A stretch of 64,000 bases of DNA, taken from positions 1,364,001-1,428,000 of the forward strand of contig OZ240237.1 in the NCBI GenBank assembly GCA_965198025.1, in the 5' to 3' direction. The notes under the pieces are model-generated. The model did no database searches. It saw only the letters and a program-made list of their open reading frames with translations, and was not told the origin of the DNA. This document shows positions 34,239-42,349 of this stretch, piece after piece (position 1 is the stretch's first letter; the number at the start of each line of letters is the position of its first letter). Both the position numbers and the translations under genes were made by a program. The stretch comes from CAYWWM01 sp965198025. GTDB lineage: Bacteria > Acidobacteriota > Terriglobia > 2-12-FULL-54-10.

Positions 34239-34253
34239 TGCCGTAGGCTGTTG

Positions 34254-35465
34254 CTAAAGGGAATCAAGAAATTTGAGCAGTGCTCCTGCGTCCGATTCAG
34301 ACAGTTCGAGGTAGAACTGGCGGGATGCGGAAGCTTCCTGCTCGTGCCGCAGAATCGCTTCCTTGGTTGTTGCCGCGCTGCCATCGTGGAGCAGGCCGCG
34401 CCTTACGCGCAGTCCCCAGAGCGCCGGCGTGCGAATCTCCTCGCCCAACGCGTCGCCCTGCTCGATGCCGTCGCCGGTCCCGATGTCGTGCAGCAAGAGG
34501 TCGGAGAAAAGCGCTGCCGGACGGCGGTCGAAGACTGGATTCGCGCTCGCGCCGGTCGCGAGAACCGGCACGTGACAGGCTGCGCAGCCGATCTCGGCAA
34601 AGACCTGTTCCCCGCGCCGCGCCGCATCCGTGATCTCTCCGCGAGGCGGTGGGGCGAGCAAGCGCACGAAGGCCTCGAAATTGTCAATTCCTCGCAATCC
34701 GGTGAAGGGGTCCGGAACGTCTTCAATCCGGCGAACCCGGCGAATCGGCAGGCACTGTTCGAGCCGTTGTTCGTCGCCGTTCGGCGCGTTTTCCTGTGGA
34801 AACAATTCGTTCGTAATGCCCATTTCCTCGAGATACGCCTCGGCGCAGAATGACAGCAGCGTCGCCTGCTGAGCCTTCCAGCCGAACCGCCCCGCGCGTG
34901 TTGCGCCGGAGGCCGCATCCACAACCCAGTGCACGCGCCCCGAAACGCCGTCGCCATCGTCGTCATCCGGATCGGCCAGCGCGGTCAGTGTTTGGTCCGG
35001 GATGGCGTCCACCAGACCGGCCCCGAACAGCGGGATGGATTTTCGCGGCCCGACCACATTCGCTTCCGCAGGAATCTGTTCCTGGCAGTTGTGCGGCGGA
35101 ATCGAAAACAATTGGAAGAGGGAGCCTCCGGGCAGAGGATCGAAGTTGCCGTCCGCATCGCGGCGTCCGGCGCGAAATTCCAGGATCGTTCCGCTTCCTC
35201 CCACGGCGGGGATGTTGTGACACTCGCCGCACGAGCGTCCGTTGAACGTCGGCCCCAGACCCTCCTCAGCTTCCTCCACTTCCAGGAAATCTTCCAGTCC
35301 GACGCGGAACCGTTCAAACTCTTGCGGCGTAATTCCCGGCAAGGGGCTTCCGAAACGCGTCTCGGGGCTCTGCTGGCTTTGCCCCGCAGACCCCATGCTC
35401 CAGAGAATCCACGGCAGCAGAATTCCTGCAGCCGTTGCCCCCCTCCTGCGCCGATTCCACGCCAT
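34254..35465 (-). CDS. Di-haem oxidoreductase (DHOR/DUF1111) family protein
   Basis: A 403-residue exported cytochrome. After a hydrophobic leader come two haem-c motifs, CGECH (residues 79-83) in NGRSCGECHNIPAVGG and CAACH (294-298) in EIGCAACHVPV, with the DHOR signatures PPHNCQEQ, LFGAGLVDAIPD, GRFGWKAQQATLLSF and TPALWGLRVRRGLLHDG in the right order. DHOR proteins are related to MauG-like di-haem enzymes and are often called thiol oxidoreductases; the true substrate is unclear. It is the last of three genes with a CuA-cupredoxin gene (4 bp upstream) and a porin gene. Confidence 0.92.
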   Translation of the reverse strand: MAWNRRRRGATAAGILLPWILWSMGSAGQSQQSPETRFGSPLPGITPQEFERFRVGLEDFLEVEEAEEGLGPTFNGRSCGECHNIPAVGGSGTILEFRAGRRDADGNFDPLPGGSLFQLFSIPPHNCQEQIPAEANVVGPRKSIPLFGAGLVDAIPDQTLTALADPDDDDGDGVSGRVHWVVDAASGATRAGRFGWKAQQATLLSFCAEAYLEEMGITNELFPQENAPNGDEQRLEQCLPIRRVRRIEDVPDPFTGLRGIDNFEAFVRLLAPPPRGEITDAARRGEQVFAEIGCAACHVPVLATGASANPVFDRRPAALFSDLLLHDIGTGDGIEQGDALGEEIRTPALWGLRVRRGLLHDGSAATTKEAILRHEQEASASRQFYLELSESDAGALLKFLDSL

Positions 35466-35469
35466 TCGT

Positions 35470-35889
35470 TTAGTCCTTTACGATAATCGTTCCGCGCATC
35501 GTGTTGTGGCCTGCCCCGCAGGGCCGTGAGCACTCGAAGAAATAAGTCCCCGCTTCCGAGGCTACAAACCGTAGCCGCAACTCCCCCTTACCTCGCGCCG
35601 GGATCTGTTCGTCAATACCCGCATCAGCCAGATGGAACCCGTGCGTGGTGTCTTCACTCGCCGCCACAATCTCGACAACCGTTCCGGTTTTCACCTGGAT
35701 GCGCGACGGAGTAAAGCTGAATCGCTCCGCTGTGAGGTGGACTTCGACGAAAGGCTGCTCGGCTGTTTCCTGGAGGGACCACGGCCCGGACAGGGCTTTG
35801 ACTGTTGCACCGGCGGAGCCAAGGGATGCCCCCGTCAACAGAACCACCGCCAATATGGGAAACCAATCTCTCAGAAGCTTCCGATTCAT
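35470..35889 (-). CDS. Exported cupredoxin with a CuA-type site
   Basis: A 139-residue exported single-domain cupredoxin. The N-terminus is a signal anchor (WFPILAVVLLTGASLGSAGA). The metal site reads H83 in EDTTHGFH and C120-x3-C124-x3-H128-x2-M131 in FFECSRPCGAGHNTMRG, the spacing of the binuclear CuA centre of cytochrome oxidase subunit II and nitrous oxide reductase rather than of blue copper proteins. No oxidase catalytic subunit is nearby, so it probably carries electrons for the adjoining di-haem protein. It lies 57 bp after the porin gene and 4 bp before the di-haem gene. Confidence 0.88.
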   Translation of the reverse strand: MNRKLLRDWFPILAVVLLTGASLGSAGATVKALSGPWSLQETAEQPFVEVHLTAERFSFTPSRIQVKTGTVVEIVAASEDTTHGFHLADAGIDEQIPARGKGELRLRFVASEAGTYFFECSRPCGAGHNTMRGTIIVKD

Positions 35890-35946
35890 CGCGCCCCTAC
35901 TTTCCGCTGCGCCAGCGCCTGTTTGTCTCCTCTGTTTCCGAATCTT

Positions 35947-37431
35947 TCAGAACCACCATCCGAGCCCCAGATTGAACTGATTCGGAGCGCCCACGGCCTG
36001 ACTTTCATTTCGCAGAATTTGGTAATCGGCTTTTACGGCGATGTCGGGATGGGGGTAGAAGCTTGCCCCCAGTGTCCATAGTGAGCGGTCGAACTGCTTG
36101 AGCGGAAGAAACCCTGGCGGCATACGATATTGGGTGTCGAAGTTTTCGTAGCGTGCGAACCCGACCAGGTCAAACCGGTTCTGACGCGGCAGGATGTGCG
36201 CCGCCCCTTCCAGATAGAATCCCCGCATCTGCCTCGCCATGTTCGGGTTGATTCCCGTCTGCCGTTCCAGCGCCAGATTCAGCTCTCGCGCGTGCGTCAG
36301 GTACGAAGCCGCATACTGCCCGCGCCATTCCAGCCGGTTCCACCGATAGCGCCCGTCGAACTCGTAAATCCGCACCGATGGATTCACCGATTGCAGATTG
36401 AATCCCGTCTTCCCGTTCCAGAAACTTGTTCCCAACACCAGACGGGGTACGCCGCGGTACTCCAGGCGTGCCGCCTGCGCCCAGTCCCGCATCAACGACT
36501 GCGATCCCTTCTGCCGACCTCCACGCAGACCCTCCTCCGCCGTGAACCTGGTCGCATCGAGCGGCGCCATTCCGTAGAACCGGTAGGAGAATCCCTTGCC
36601 TAGGTCACCGAACACGCCGGCGCCCGTGTCAAACCACGTGGACGGAATGATCACGGTGTCCACCTGTGGCCGCAGAACGCCATAGAAGGAAGGCGGCTCG
36701 TGCCGCTCATTGATGATTCCCATCGGCGTCAGCAGCATCCCGCCTCGCAAATTTACGGTCGGGTGAAGCAGAAAATCCACATACGCCTGCTCCAACTCCA
36801 GCTCTCCCTTTTCCTCCGCTCCTTCCACGAGCGCATGCTCTACTTCAATCTCGGACCAGAATTTCAATCGCTCTGAGAAGCTATGTCCGAACAGCAGCAC
36901 AAACCGCCGGAAGTCGAGAACCGCATCCTGCTCTTGCGGTTTCGAAAAATTCAGCTCCATGTAGCCCGACACGGGAAGCCGGGTTTCATCGGATTGCGAA
37001 GCAGCCGCTGCGCCCGACCGCTGCAGAGACGGCAGAGACTCCTGTGTTGGAAGCGTGGAGGACGGACTGACCAGTTCGATCCACCGCAGAGACGCCGTGC
37101 GGGCCGGTTCTCCCTCCGTGGGAGCAGGGAACTCGCGCACTAGACGCTGCACCTCTGCCTCCAGCGCTGCCACCCGGTCCGCCAAAGAGTGGTCGCTTAC
37201 ATCGTGTCCGGATGCACTGGCCGGTGATCCCCTGCCCGAAAGGCGGCGGGTCAGTTCCGTCACCTGCTGCTCCAGGATCCGAATTCGTTCGGCCAGGTCG
37301 CCTTCCGTCTGCGCGGGAAGAGAGGCAGCCCAGCACAAACACACCATCGCTGCCACACTTCGGCGCACGCAAGCCTTGTTTCGCCTCAGATGAATCGAAG
37401 CTCGAAGGATCCGCTGTATGGCTCTACCCAT
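35947..37431 (-). CDS. Outer-membrane porin, OprP-like, with N-terminal coiled coil
   Basis: A 494-residue exported beta-barrel protein. After the signal (VRRSVAAMVCLCWAASLPAQ) comes a short coiled coil (LAERIRILEQQVTELTRRLS and RVAALEAEVQRLVREF), as in trimeric porins anchored to peptidoglycan. The barrel has alternating strands such as SGYMELNFSKPQEQ and FVLLFGHSFSERLKFWSEIE and ends in the aromatic NQFNLGLGWWF, a proper Bam signal. Phosphate-selective porin O/P is the nearest family pattern. The ATG at 37431 with AAGGGGTGG before it was preferred to a GTG 51 bp upstream. First gene of the porin, CuA-cupredoxin, di-haem unit. Confidence 0.85.
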   Translation of the reverse strand: MGRAIQRILRASIHLRRNKACVRRSVAAMVCLCWAASLPAQTEGDLAERIRILEQQVTELTRRLSGRGSPASASGHDVSDHSLADRVAALEAEVQRLVREFPAPTEGEPARTASLRWIELVSPSSTLPTQESLPSLQRSGAAAASQSDETRLPVSGYMELNFSKPQEQDAVLDFRRFVLLFGHSFSERLKFWSEIEVEHALVEGAEEKGELELEQAYVDFLLHPTVNLRGGMLLTPMGIINERHEPPSFYGVLRPQVDTVIIPSTWFDTGAGVFGDLGKGFSYRFYGMAPLDATRFTAEEGLRGGRQKGSQSLMRDWAQAARLEYRGVPRLVLGTSFWNGKTGFNLQSVNPSVRIYEFDGRYRWNRLEWRGQYAASYLTHARELNLALERQTGINPNMARQMRGFYLEGAAHILPRQNRFDLVGFARYENFDTQYRMPPGFLPLKQFDRSLWTLGASFYPHPDIAVKADYQILRNESQAVGAPNQFNLGLGWWF

Positions 37432-37499
37432 CCACCCCTTTTCCCCAATGGCGAAATCATACACCTGGCGAGAAAAGTTCACGCTGGTGCCTGCCAGAA

Positions 37500-37560
37500 A
37501 TCAATTATAGCTTATAATTTATATTAATGTATATTTAATAAAATACACAGTATAGCTTTA
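37500..37560 (-). promoter_or_regulatory. AT-rich control region upstream of the porin operon
   Basis: A 60-bp island of nearly pure A/T in a GC-rich genome. It contains TATAAT on the minus strand (37504-37509) and a 19-bp palindrome TATTAA-N7-TTAATA (37522-37540), a size and composition like a metal-regulator operator. No matching -35 was found. Confidence 0.5.
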
Positions 37561-37603
37561 CTTGCTCTACTGTCAAGCGGGTCGTGGATGGAAGGAGGAT
37601 CGC

Positions 37604-38350
37604 TTATCGGCCGACGGTCAGCCGGCGGGAGAGAAACGCTGGCAACTTGGCTTCCCGCATCTTCTCGATGGTTGTAATCATGTCGTAGGATGTGCGGCCA
37701 AACTCGACGAAGCCGTTGGTGTCATAGATCACGAACGCCGCGCGCCTATCCCCGTCGCGCGGCTGCCCTACCGACCCGGGGTTGAGGTAATATGTTTCGT
37801 CGTCTCGTAGCTGCCACACGCGCCGCTCTTTCGTCTTCGGCACGGGCATCGGCAGCGTCTCGGCCAAGCGCTGCGCCCCGCGCAGAAACCCCCCTTGCAG
37901 GTGCGTGTGGCCGAAAAACGTTATTTGGTGGGCCACCATCCGCAGCGCTTCCTCTGCTTCCGAGGGTGTGGTCACGTATTCGTCCTCGTCCCGAGGACTG
38001 CCGTGCAGAATGGAAAACAGCTCGGCTACGTCCAGCGGTCCGGGCGGCAGATCCCGCAGGTACTGGATGTTCTCTTCGCTCAGATTCGCTCGCGTCCAGT
38101 AAGCGGCTTGCCGTGCCGTCTCGTTGAAGTGCACGGCCGAGTCGACCCCGGAGCATACACGGTCGTGGTTGCCGCGAACCACCACCTTCGCGTTCGTCCG
38201 CACCCAGTCCGTCACCGCATCGGGATCGGGGCCGTAACCGACCAAGTCTCCGCAGCAGAGGATTTCGCCGTAGTCGCCTTCGGTCGCTGCCAGCACAGCT
38301 TGGAGCGCCTCCAGATTGGAATGTATGTCGCTGAAGATCAGATACCGCAT
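37604..38350 (-). CDS. Calcineurin-like metallophosphoesterase
   Basis: A 248-residue cytoplasmic phosphoesterase. The dimetal motifs are all present: FSDIHSN, CCGDLVGYGP, VRGNHDRV, a histidine in FSILHGSPRDED, and FGHTHLQGG. It matches the YfcE/DUF-type phosphodiesterases that act on small phosphodiesters; the natural substrate is unknown. It is upstream of the AT-rich island and porin operon on the same strand but separated by about 170 bp. Confidence 0.9.
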   Translation of the reverse strand: MRYLIFSDIHSNLEALQAVLAATEGDYGEILCCGDLVGYGPDPDAVTDWVRTNAKVVVRGNHDRVCSGVDSAVHFNETARQAAYWTRANLSEENIQYLRDLPPGPLDVAELFSILHGSPRDEDEYVTTPSEAEEALRMVAHQITFFGHTHLQGGFLRGAQRLAETLPMPVPKTKERRVWQLRDDETYYLNPGSVGQPRDGDRRAAFVIYDTNGFVEFGRTSYDMITTIEKMREAKLPAFLSRRLTVGR

Positions 38351-38484
38351 CTTAAACTATGACTCCGTCGCCCGGTCCCGGACCCAGCGAAATGATTACT
38401 CTAACCAAGATCGAGCACTTTCGGTTGCAAAAAGGTTCCTCAAGGCTGTCCTGAAGTCAAAAACGGATCGTCTCACCCCGAACT

Positions 38485-39360
38485 TCAAGATTCGAACTCT
38501 CGGTAGGCTTCACTCTTTGAGATTCCCCGTTCACGCGCGACCGTTTTCAAGGCCTCCATCCGGCTCAGTTCTTCTTCCGCCATGAGATGCTGAACGCGTT
38601 CTTTGACGGGAACGTCCTGGATCGTCTTGTCGGAGGGCTCGGACGCCGGACCCAGAATCAGCGTAATCTCCCCCGGAATCGCCGGACGTTTTGCCAAAGC
38701 TTCGATCACCTCCGAACATCTTCCCCGCAGAAACTCCTCATGGATCTTCGTCATCTCGCGTGCCACTGCCACGGGCCGGTCTCCGAGGACCGTATGGACG
38801 TCGCGCAGTGCGCCCAGGAGCCGTCGGGGTGATTCAAACGCCACGGTCGTGACGGGCGACCCCTTGCACTGTTCCAGAATCTTTCGCCGAGCGTGCGGTT
38901 TCGCTGGAAGAAAACCCACGAATTGAAATCCGTGCGTGGGCAGTCCGGAAACCGTCAGTGCCGCCACAGCCGCCGAGGGGCCCGGAACCGGCACCACCGG
39001 AATCCCGTGCCGGATCGAACGCTCTACCAGACGGTAACCGGGGTCCGAGATCCCGGGCATCCCCGCATCCGAGACCAGCGCGATTCGCAATCCTTCTTTC
39101 ATGCGCTGCACCAGCTCGGCCGATTTTTCAATTTCATTATGCTCGTGGTAGCTCGTCGTTCGCTTCTCGATGGCAAAGTGATTCAGCAGTTTTTGCGTCT
39201 GCCGCGTATCTTCGCAGGCAATCAGATCCGCTTCCTGCAGCACCCGCAGCGCACGCAGCGTAATGTCTTCCAGGTTTCCGATCGGTGTTCCCACCAGGAA
39301 CAGGGTCCCGCGAGAGGACGCCCCAGACCTGCCTCGCCTTCCCATGATCTCTTCTGGCAT
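38485..39360 (-). CDS. rsmI: 16S rRNA (cytidine(1402)-2'-O)-methyltransferase
   Basis: RsmI methylates C1402 of 16S rRNA in the ribosomal P site. The protein has the tetrapyrrole-methylase-like SAM fold: LFLVGTPIGNLEDITLRALR, CEDTRQTQKLLNHF, SDAGMPGISDPGYRLV, VPVPGPSAAVAALTVSG and GFLPAKPHARRK, followed by EFLRGRCSEVIEALA. The ATG at 39360 is used; 39345 and 39405 are possible. It is divergent from the TPR gene at 39536. Confidence 0.93.
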   Translation of the reverse strand: MPEEIMGRRGRSGASSRGTLFLVGTPIGNLEDITLRALRVLQEADLIACEDTRQTQKLLNHFAIEKRTTSYHEHNEIEKSAELVQRMKEGLRIALVSDAGMPGISDPGYRLVERSIRHGIPVVPVPGPSAAVAALTVSGLPTHGFQFVGFLPAKPHARRKILEQCKGSPVTTVAFESPRRLLGALRDVHTVLGDRPVAVAREMTKIHEEFLRGRCSEVIEALAKRPAIPGEITLILGPASEPSDKTIQDVPVKERVQHLMAEEELSRMEALKTVARERGISKSEAYREFES

Positions 39361-39535
39361 GTCGTTCTTGAATTTTCGGCTTTTGTTCAGTGCAACGGCA
39401 AGCATAGCATAGCGTAGGGTTCTCTCACCCGCTGGGGTCTGCGGAAGGTTGACACCTCAAAAGCAGCCTTGCTAGGATGCCCTGAGAGACAAGAGATGCA
39501 CCTGCAGTGCACAGTTGAGGGAGGCAGCTAGATCC

Positions 39536-40246
39536 GTGGCCAGGCTTTCGCGGCGCGAACTGAAGAGGGATGAATTCGCAGACCGTCTTGCAACCGTAAC
39601 CGGTTTCTTTTCCCGAAACCGCGGGTCGATCATCTTCGGCGGCGGCTCGGTTTTTTTGGCAGTCGTCGTAGCGTTCGGCGCCTTCTTTTTTGTACGCAGC
39701 CGCCAAGCCGCTGCTTCTGAGCTCTTTGGAGAGGCCCTCGTCACCTATCACGCCCTGGTCATTGAGACACCTCCCGAGGGAGTCACCATCCAGACTTTCC
39801 CAACTGCCGAGGAAAAGTACACGAAAGCGATTCGCCAGTTTACGGAAGTGTCCGAACAGTTCGGGAGTTACAGTGTAGGCCGCTGGGCCCGCTACTATAC
39901 CGCACTGTCCCAACGCGAGCTTGGCCAGCATGCCGTAGCCGAGCCGGGACTCCTGGCTATCATTGAGGAAGGCGACAGTGACTTGGCCGCGGTCGCAAAG
40001 ATGGCGCTCGCAGCTCTGTACCAGAAGACCTCCCGGACGGACGAGGCGGAAGCGCTCTACCGCGAGCTTGAAGACAGCCCGAGTTTGATGGTCCCCAGAC
40101 CCACGGTGCAAATGGCTCTGGCCGCGCTTTACCAAACTACCAATCCTTCCCAGGCCACCGCGCTCTACCAGCAGATTGAGAGGGATTATCCTGGAACCGC
40201 CGCTGCGGATCGAGCCGCGGAGATGTTGCGCAGTGGCGCCCAGTAA
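39536..40246 (+). CDS. Membrane-anchored TPR protein
   Basis: A 236-residue protein with one transmembrane helix near residue 40 (SIIFGGGSVFLAVVVAFGAF) and a periplasmic helical repeat domain (FGSYSVGRWARYYTALSQRE, ALAALYQKTSRTDEAEALYR and ALAALYQTTNPSQATALYQQ). The layout resembles YfgM/TPR_21 proteins that work with secretion or the Bam machinery, but identity with these is not established. The GTG at 39536 has GGGAGG about 11 bp upstream; a TTG 21 bp before it is less likely. The dGTPase start lies inside its last codons. Confidence 0.75.
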   Translation: MARLSRRELKRDEFADRLATVTGFFSRNRGSIIFGGGSVFLAVVVAFGAFFFVRSRQAAASELFGEALVTYHALVIETPPEGVTIQTFPTAEEKYTKAIRQFTEVSEQFGSYSVGRWARYYTALSQRELGQHAVAEPGLLAIIEEGDSDLAAVAKMALAALYQKTSRTDEAEALYRELEDSPSLMVPRPTVQMALAALYQTTNPSQATALYQQIERDYPGTAAADRAAEMLRSGAQ

Positions 40247-41408
40247 CCCGGACGGACCAGTTCTGCGCCCCGGCATCCCCACCGCTCAGCTCAGTTCCCT
40301 GCGCGACTACGCTGTCCGCCCCGAGCAGAGCCGCGGACGAAAGTTCCCCGAGCCGCCTCACCGCTATCGCAATGATTACCAGCGCGACCGTGACCGTGTG
40401 GTTCATTCGCGAGCTTTTCGCCGTCTGGAAGACAAAACCCAGGTTTTCACCACCCGCTTTTCTGATCATTTCCGCAACCGCCTCACCCACACCCTTGAGG
40501 TCGCCCAGATTTCCCGCACTGTCGCCGGCCTGATGGGCCTCAACGTCGACCTGGTCGAAGCTCTCGCTCTGGTCCATGACATCGGCCATCCGCCCTTCGG
40601 ACACTCGGGCGAAAAGTGCCTCGACCAGATCATGCGCAACTTCGGCCAGCGCTTTGATCACAACCTCCAGGCTCTGCGTATCGTCGAATCCTTCGAGCAG
40701 CGCTATGCCGACTTCCCGGGACTGAACCTGACCTTTGAAGTCCGCGAAGGCATCGTTAAGCATTCCCGTGATTACGCGCCCGGCGAACACCCTGAACTGG
40801 AGGAGTATCTGCTCGATCAGAAGCCCCCCCTCGAAGCACAGTTGATCGACCTGACCGATGAAATTGCTTATTCGACCGCTGATCTCGACGACGGTTTTGA
40901 GGCCAAGCTGTTTGACCTCGACTCCTTGCGGGCGGAGTTGCCGTTGTTCGCGGAGCTCTGCACCTGGGTGGCAGACCGCTACCCGGATGCCCCTCCCAAG
41001 CTGCAATTCAACGAAACCCAGAAGCGCGTGCTGGACCACTTGGTCACCGACTTGCTCGAGAATTCATTGGCTGAAATCCAGCGCGTCGGCATCACGAGCG
41101 TGGAGGAGGTCCGGCGTCAGCCAAGCCGCCTCATCGGCTTCAGTCCTCAGGCTGCGAAACAGAACCGTGTTCTCCGCAAGTATCTTTCCCACCATCTCTA
41201 CTTTCATCCCGCGTTGGTCTCCGAGAAAGAGAAGGGAGCACAAGTCGTCGAGAGGCTGTTCCAGTTCTATCTCGACCACCCGGAAAAGCTCCCTCCCTCA
41301 TACGCCGAGCAGGCTCGCCAGGGGCCGCGCCATCAAGTCGTTTGCGATTACATCGCCGGCATGACGGACCACTACGTTCTGCGCCTTCACCAGGAACTGC
41401 TTGGCTGA
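40233..41408 (+). CDS. Deoxyguanosinetriphosphate triphosphohydrolase-like HD protein
   Basis: dGTPases hydrolyse dNTP to nucleoside and triphosphate. The 391-residue protein has the HD-domain metal ligands H-HD-D: FRNRLTHTLEVAQISR, ALALVHDIGHPPFGHSGE and the later DLTDEIAYSTADLDDG. The opening RDRDRVVHSRAFRRLEDKTQ with VF after it is the family signature. The GTG at 40233, inside the end of the TPR gene, was preferred to the open frame starting at 40176. The homotetrameric short form (without E. coli-type insertion) is most likely. Confidence 0.92.
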   Translation: MAPSNPDGPVLRPGIPTAQLSSLRDYAVRPEQSRGRKFPEPPHRYRNDYQRDRDRVVHSRAFRRLEDKTQVFTTRFSDHFRNRLTHTLEVAQISRTVAGLMGLNVDLVEALALVHDIGHPPFGHSGEKCLDQIMRNFGQRFDHNLQALRIVESFEQRYADFPGLNLTFEVREGIVKHSRDYAPGEHPELEEYLLDQKPPLEAQLIDLTDEIAYSTADLDDGFEAKLFDLDSLRAELPLFAELCTWVADRYPDAPPKLQFNETQKRVLDHLVTDLLENSLAEIQRVGITSVEEVRRQPSRLIGFSPQAAKQNRVLRKYLSHHLYFHPALVSEKEKGAQVVERLFQFYLDHPEKLPPSYAEQARQGPRHQVVCDYIAGMTDHYVLRLHQELLG

Positions 41409-41427
41409 GTGTCTCTGCAAGGCTGCG

Positions 41428-41448
41428 GTCATCCTGAGCGCAACGAAG
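41428..41448 (+). repeat. Dispersed GTCATCCTGAGCGCAACGAAG motif, copy 1
   Basis: This 21-bp sequence closely matches GTCATTCTGAGCGCAGTGAGG at 58825-58845 in the same orientation. Both copies lie in short gaps next to genes. It is a degenerate interspersed repeat; coding capacity is absent. Confidence 0.55.
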
Positions 41449-41501
41449 TTTCTCATCTTCGTGGTCTGCGCAATCTGCGGATACGTCACCTTTGTCTCTC
41501 C

Positions 41502-41507
41502 TATAAT
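41502..41507 (+). promoter_or_regulatory. Candidate -10 box for DUF177-rpmF
   Basis: A perfect TATAAT about 30 bp before the DUF177 start. No good -35 hexamer is seen at 16-18 bp, so the call is weak. Confidence 0.4.
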
Positions 41508-41539
41508 AAAGTGGACAAAGTTCAGACGGGAGACGCATC

Positions 41540-42070
41540 ATGTTCCTACATATCAACGAGCTCGAACGAGCGCCCATCGTACTGGATCAGGTTCTCCCGC
41601 CAGCTCGTCCGGGTGGCCCCGGCAGTATCGATTTCGGTGAAGACATCTGGCAGGTCGAACCGCTTGAAGTGCATGGCCGGGCAGAGTTGGTTGCCGAGGA
41701 GATCCGGCTGCGCGGCAACCTCAACACGGTGCTCGAAGTCCCCTGCGCCCGTTGTCTGGAGCGTACGCGCCGACCCGTGGTCTTGGATTTCGATCTGTTT
41801 TACCGCTCCATTCGGACCATCGCCCGTGAGGAGGAAGTCGAGATTGCGCGTGACGATCTCGAAATCGGGTTCTATCACGGCGACGGGTTGATGCTCGAGG
41901 AAGCTCTCCGCGAGCAGATCTTGCTTTCCCTGCCAATGAAGAGCATATGCCGCCCTGACTGTGCCGGCCTGTGCCCGCAGTGCGGCAAGAACCGCAACCT
42001 CGGTAAGTGCGATTGCGCTCCCCCCCCGCCGGACGAGCGCTGGGCGCCCCTGGCTGGCCTCAAGCGATAG
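41540..42070 (+). CDS. DUF177 (YceD-like) protein
   Basis: A 176-residue protein of the DUF177 family, which almost always precedes rpmF and is linked to 23S rRNA/large-subunit assembly. Visible features are LHVHGRAELVAEEIRLRGNL-like strand patterning with the CARCLERTRRPV motif, DFDLFYRS, and a C-terminal cluster ICRPDCAGLCPQCGKN of four Cys ending GKCDCAPPP, a zinc-like site that is common but not universal in the family. rpmF follows after 81 bp as expected. Confidence 0.9.
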   Translation: MFLHINELERAPIVLDQVLPPARPGGPGSIDFGEDIWQVEPLEVHGRAELVAEEIRLRGNLNTVLEVPCARCLERTRRPVVLDFDLFYRSIRTIAREEEVEIARDDLEIGFYHGDGLMLEEALREQILLSLPMKSICRPDCAGLCPQCGKNRNLGKCDCAPPPPDERWAPLAGLKR

Positions 42071-42151
42071 CGCCTCCGGTGATTTGCCCAAAACGGTCTT
42101 CTTGCGCTATTCTGACCTATCGCTTGCAGAGAGTTCGTTTGAAGGAGCAGT

Positions 42152-42337
42152 ATGCCGAACCCGAAACGCAAACATTCACACGCCCGTCAGGGCAAGCGCC
42201 GCTCGCACCTGTTTCTCAAGGCGCCTGTATTGTCCGAGTGCCGCCAGTGCCACGAAATGAAGCTCCCACACCGCATCTGTCCCAAGTGTGGCTACTACGA
42301 AGGCCGCAAAGTTATCTCCGTCAAGGAAACCAAGTAA
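42152..42337 (+). CDS. rpmF: 50S ribosomal protein L32
   Basis: The 61-residue protein begins MPNPKRKHSHARQGKRRSH, the usual L32 N-terminus, and carries the zinc-binding CRQCHEMKLPHRICPKCGYY with four Cys. A GAAGGAG site lies 5 bp before the ATG. In many bacteria rpmF is followed by plsX, fabH, fabD, fabG; here fabD-fabG appear 1.7 kb later with an oppositely oriented gene and a decayed usp gene in between. Confidence 0.97.
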   Translation: MPNPKRKHSHARQGKRRSHLFLKAPVLSECRQCHEMKLPHRICPKCGYYEGRKVISVKETK

Positions 42338-42349
42338 TCCACTCCCCCT

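Larger units (their letters stand above)
33691..34253. other. Gene-free, hairpin-rich intergenic region
   Basis: About 560 bp upstream of cysS and downstream of the di-haem gene. It holds four separate inverted repeats (listed individually), a run of degenerate GGTTCCTGCGG / GGTTCTTGCGG / CCGTTCCTTCGG units near 33910-33958, and a doubled AAGGTAACCAG near 34037-34060. No plausible gene was seen. Confidence 0.6.

Noticed and set aside
33691..34253. CRISPR array in the repeat-rich gap
   Set aside because: The repeated units differ in sequence and spacing, and there are no cas genes.
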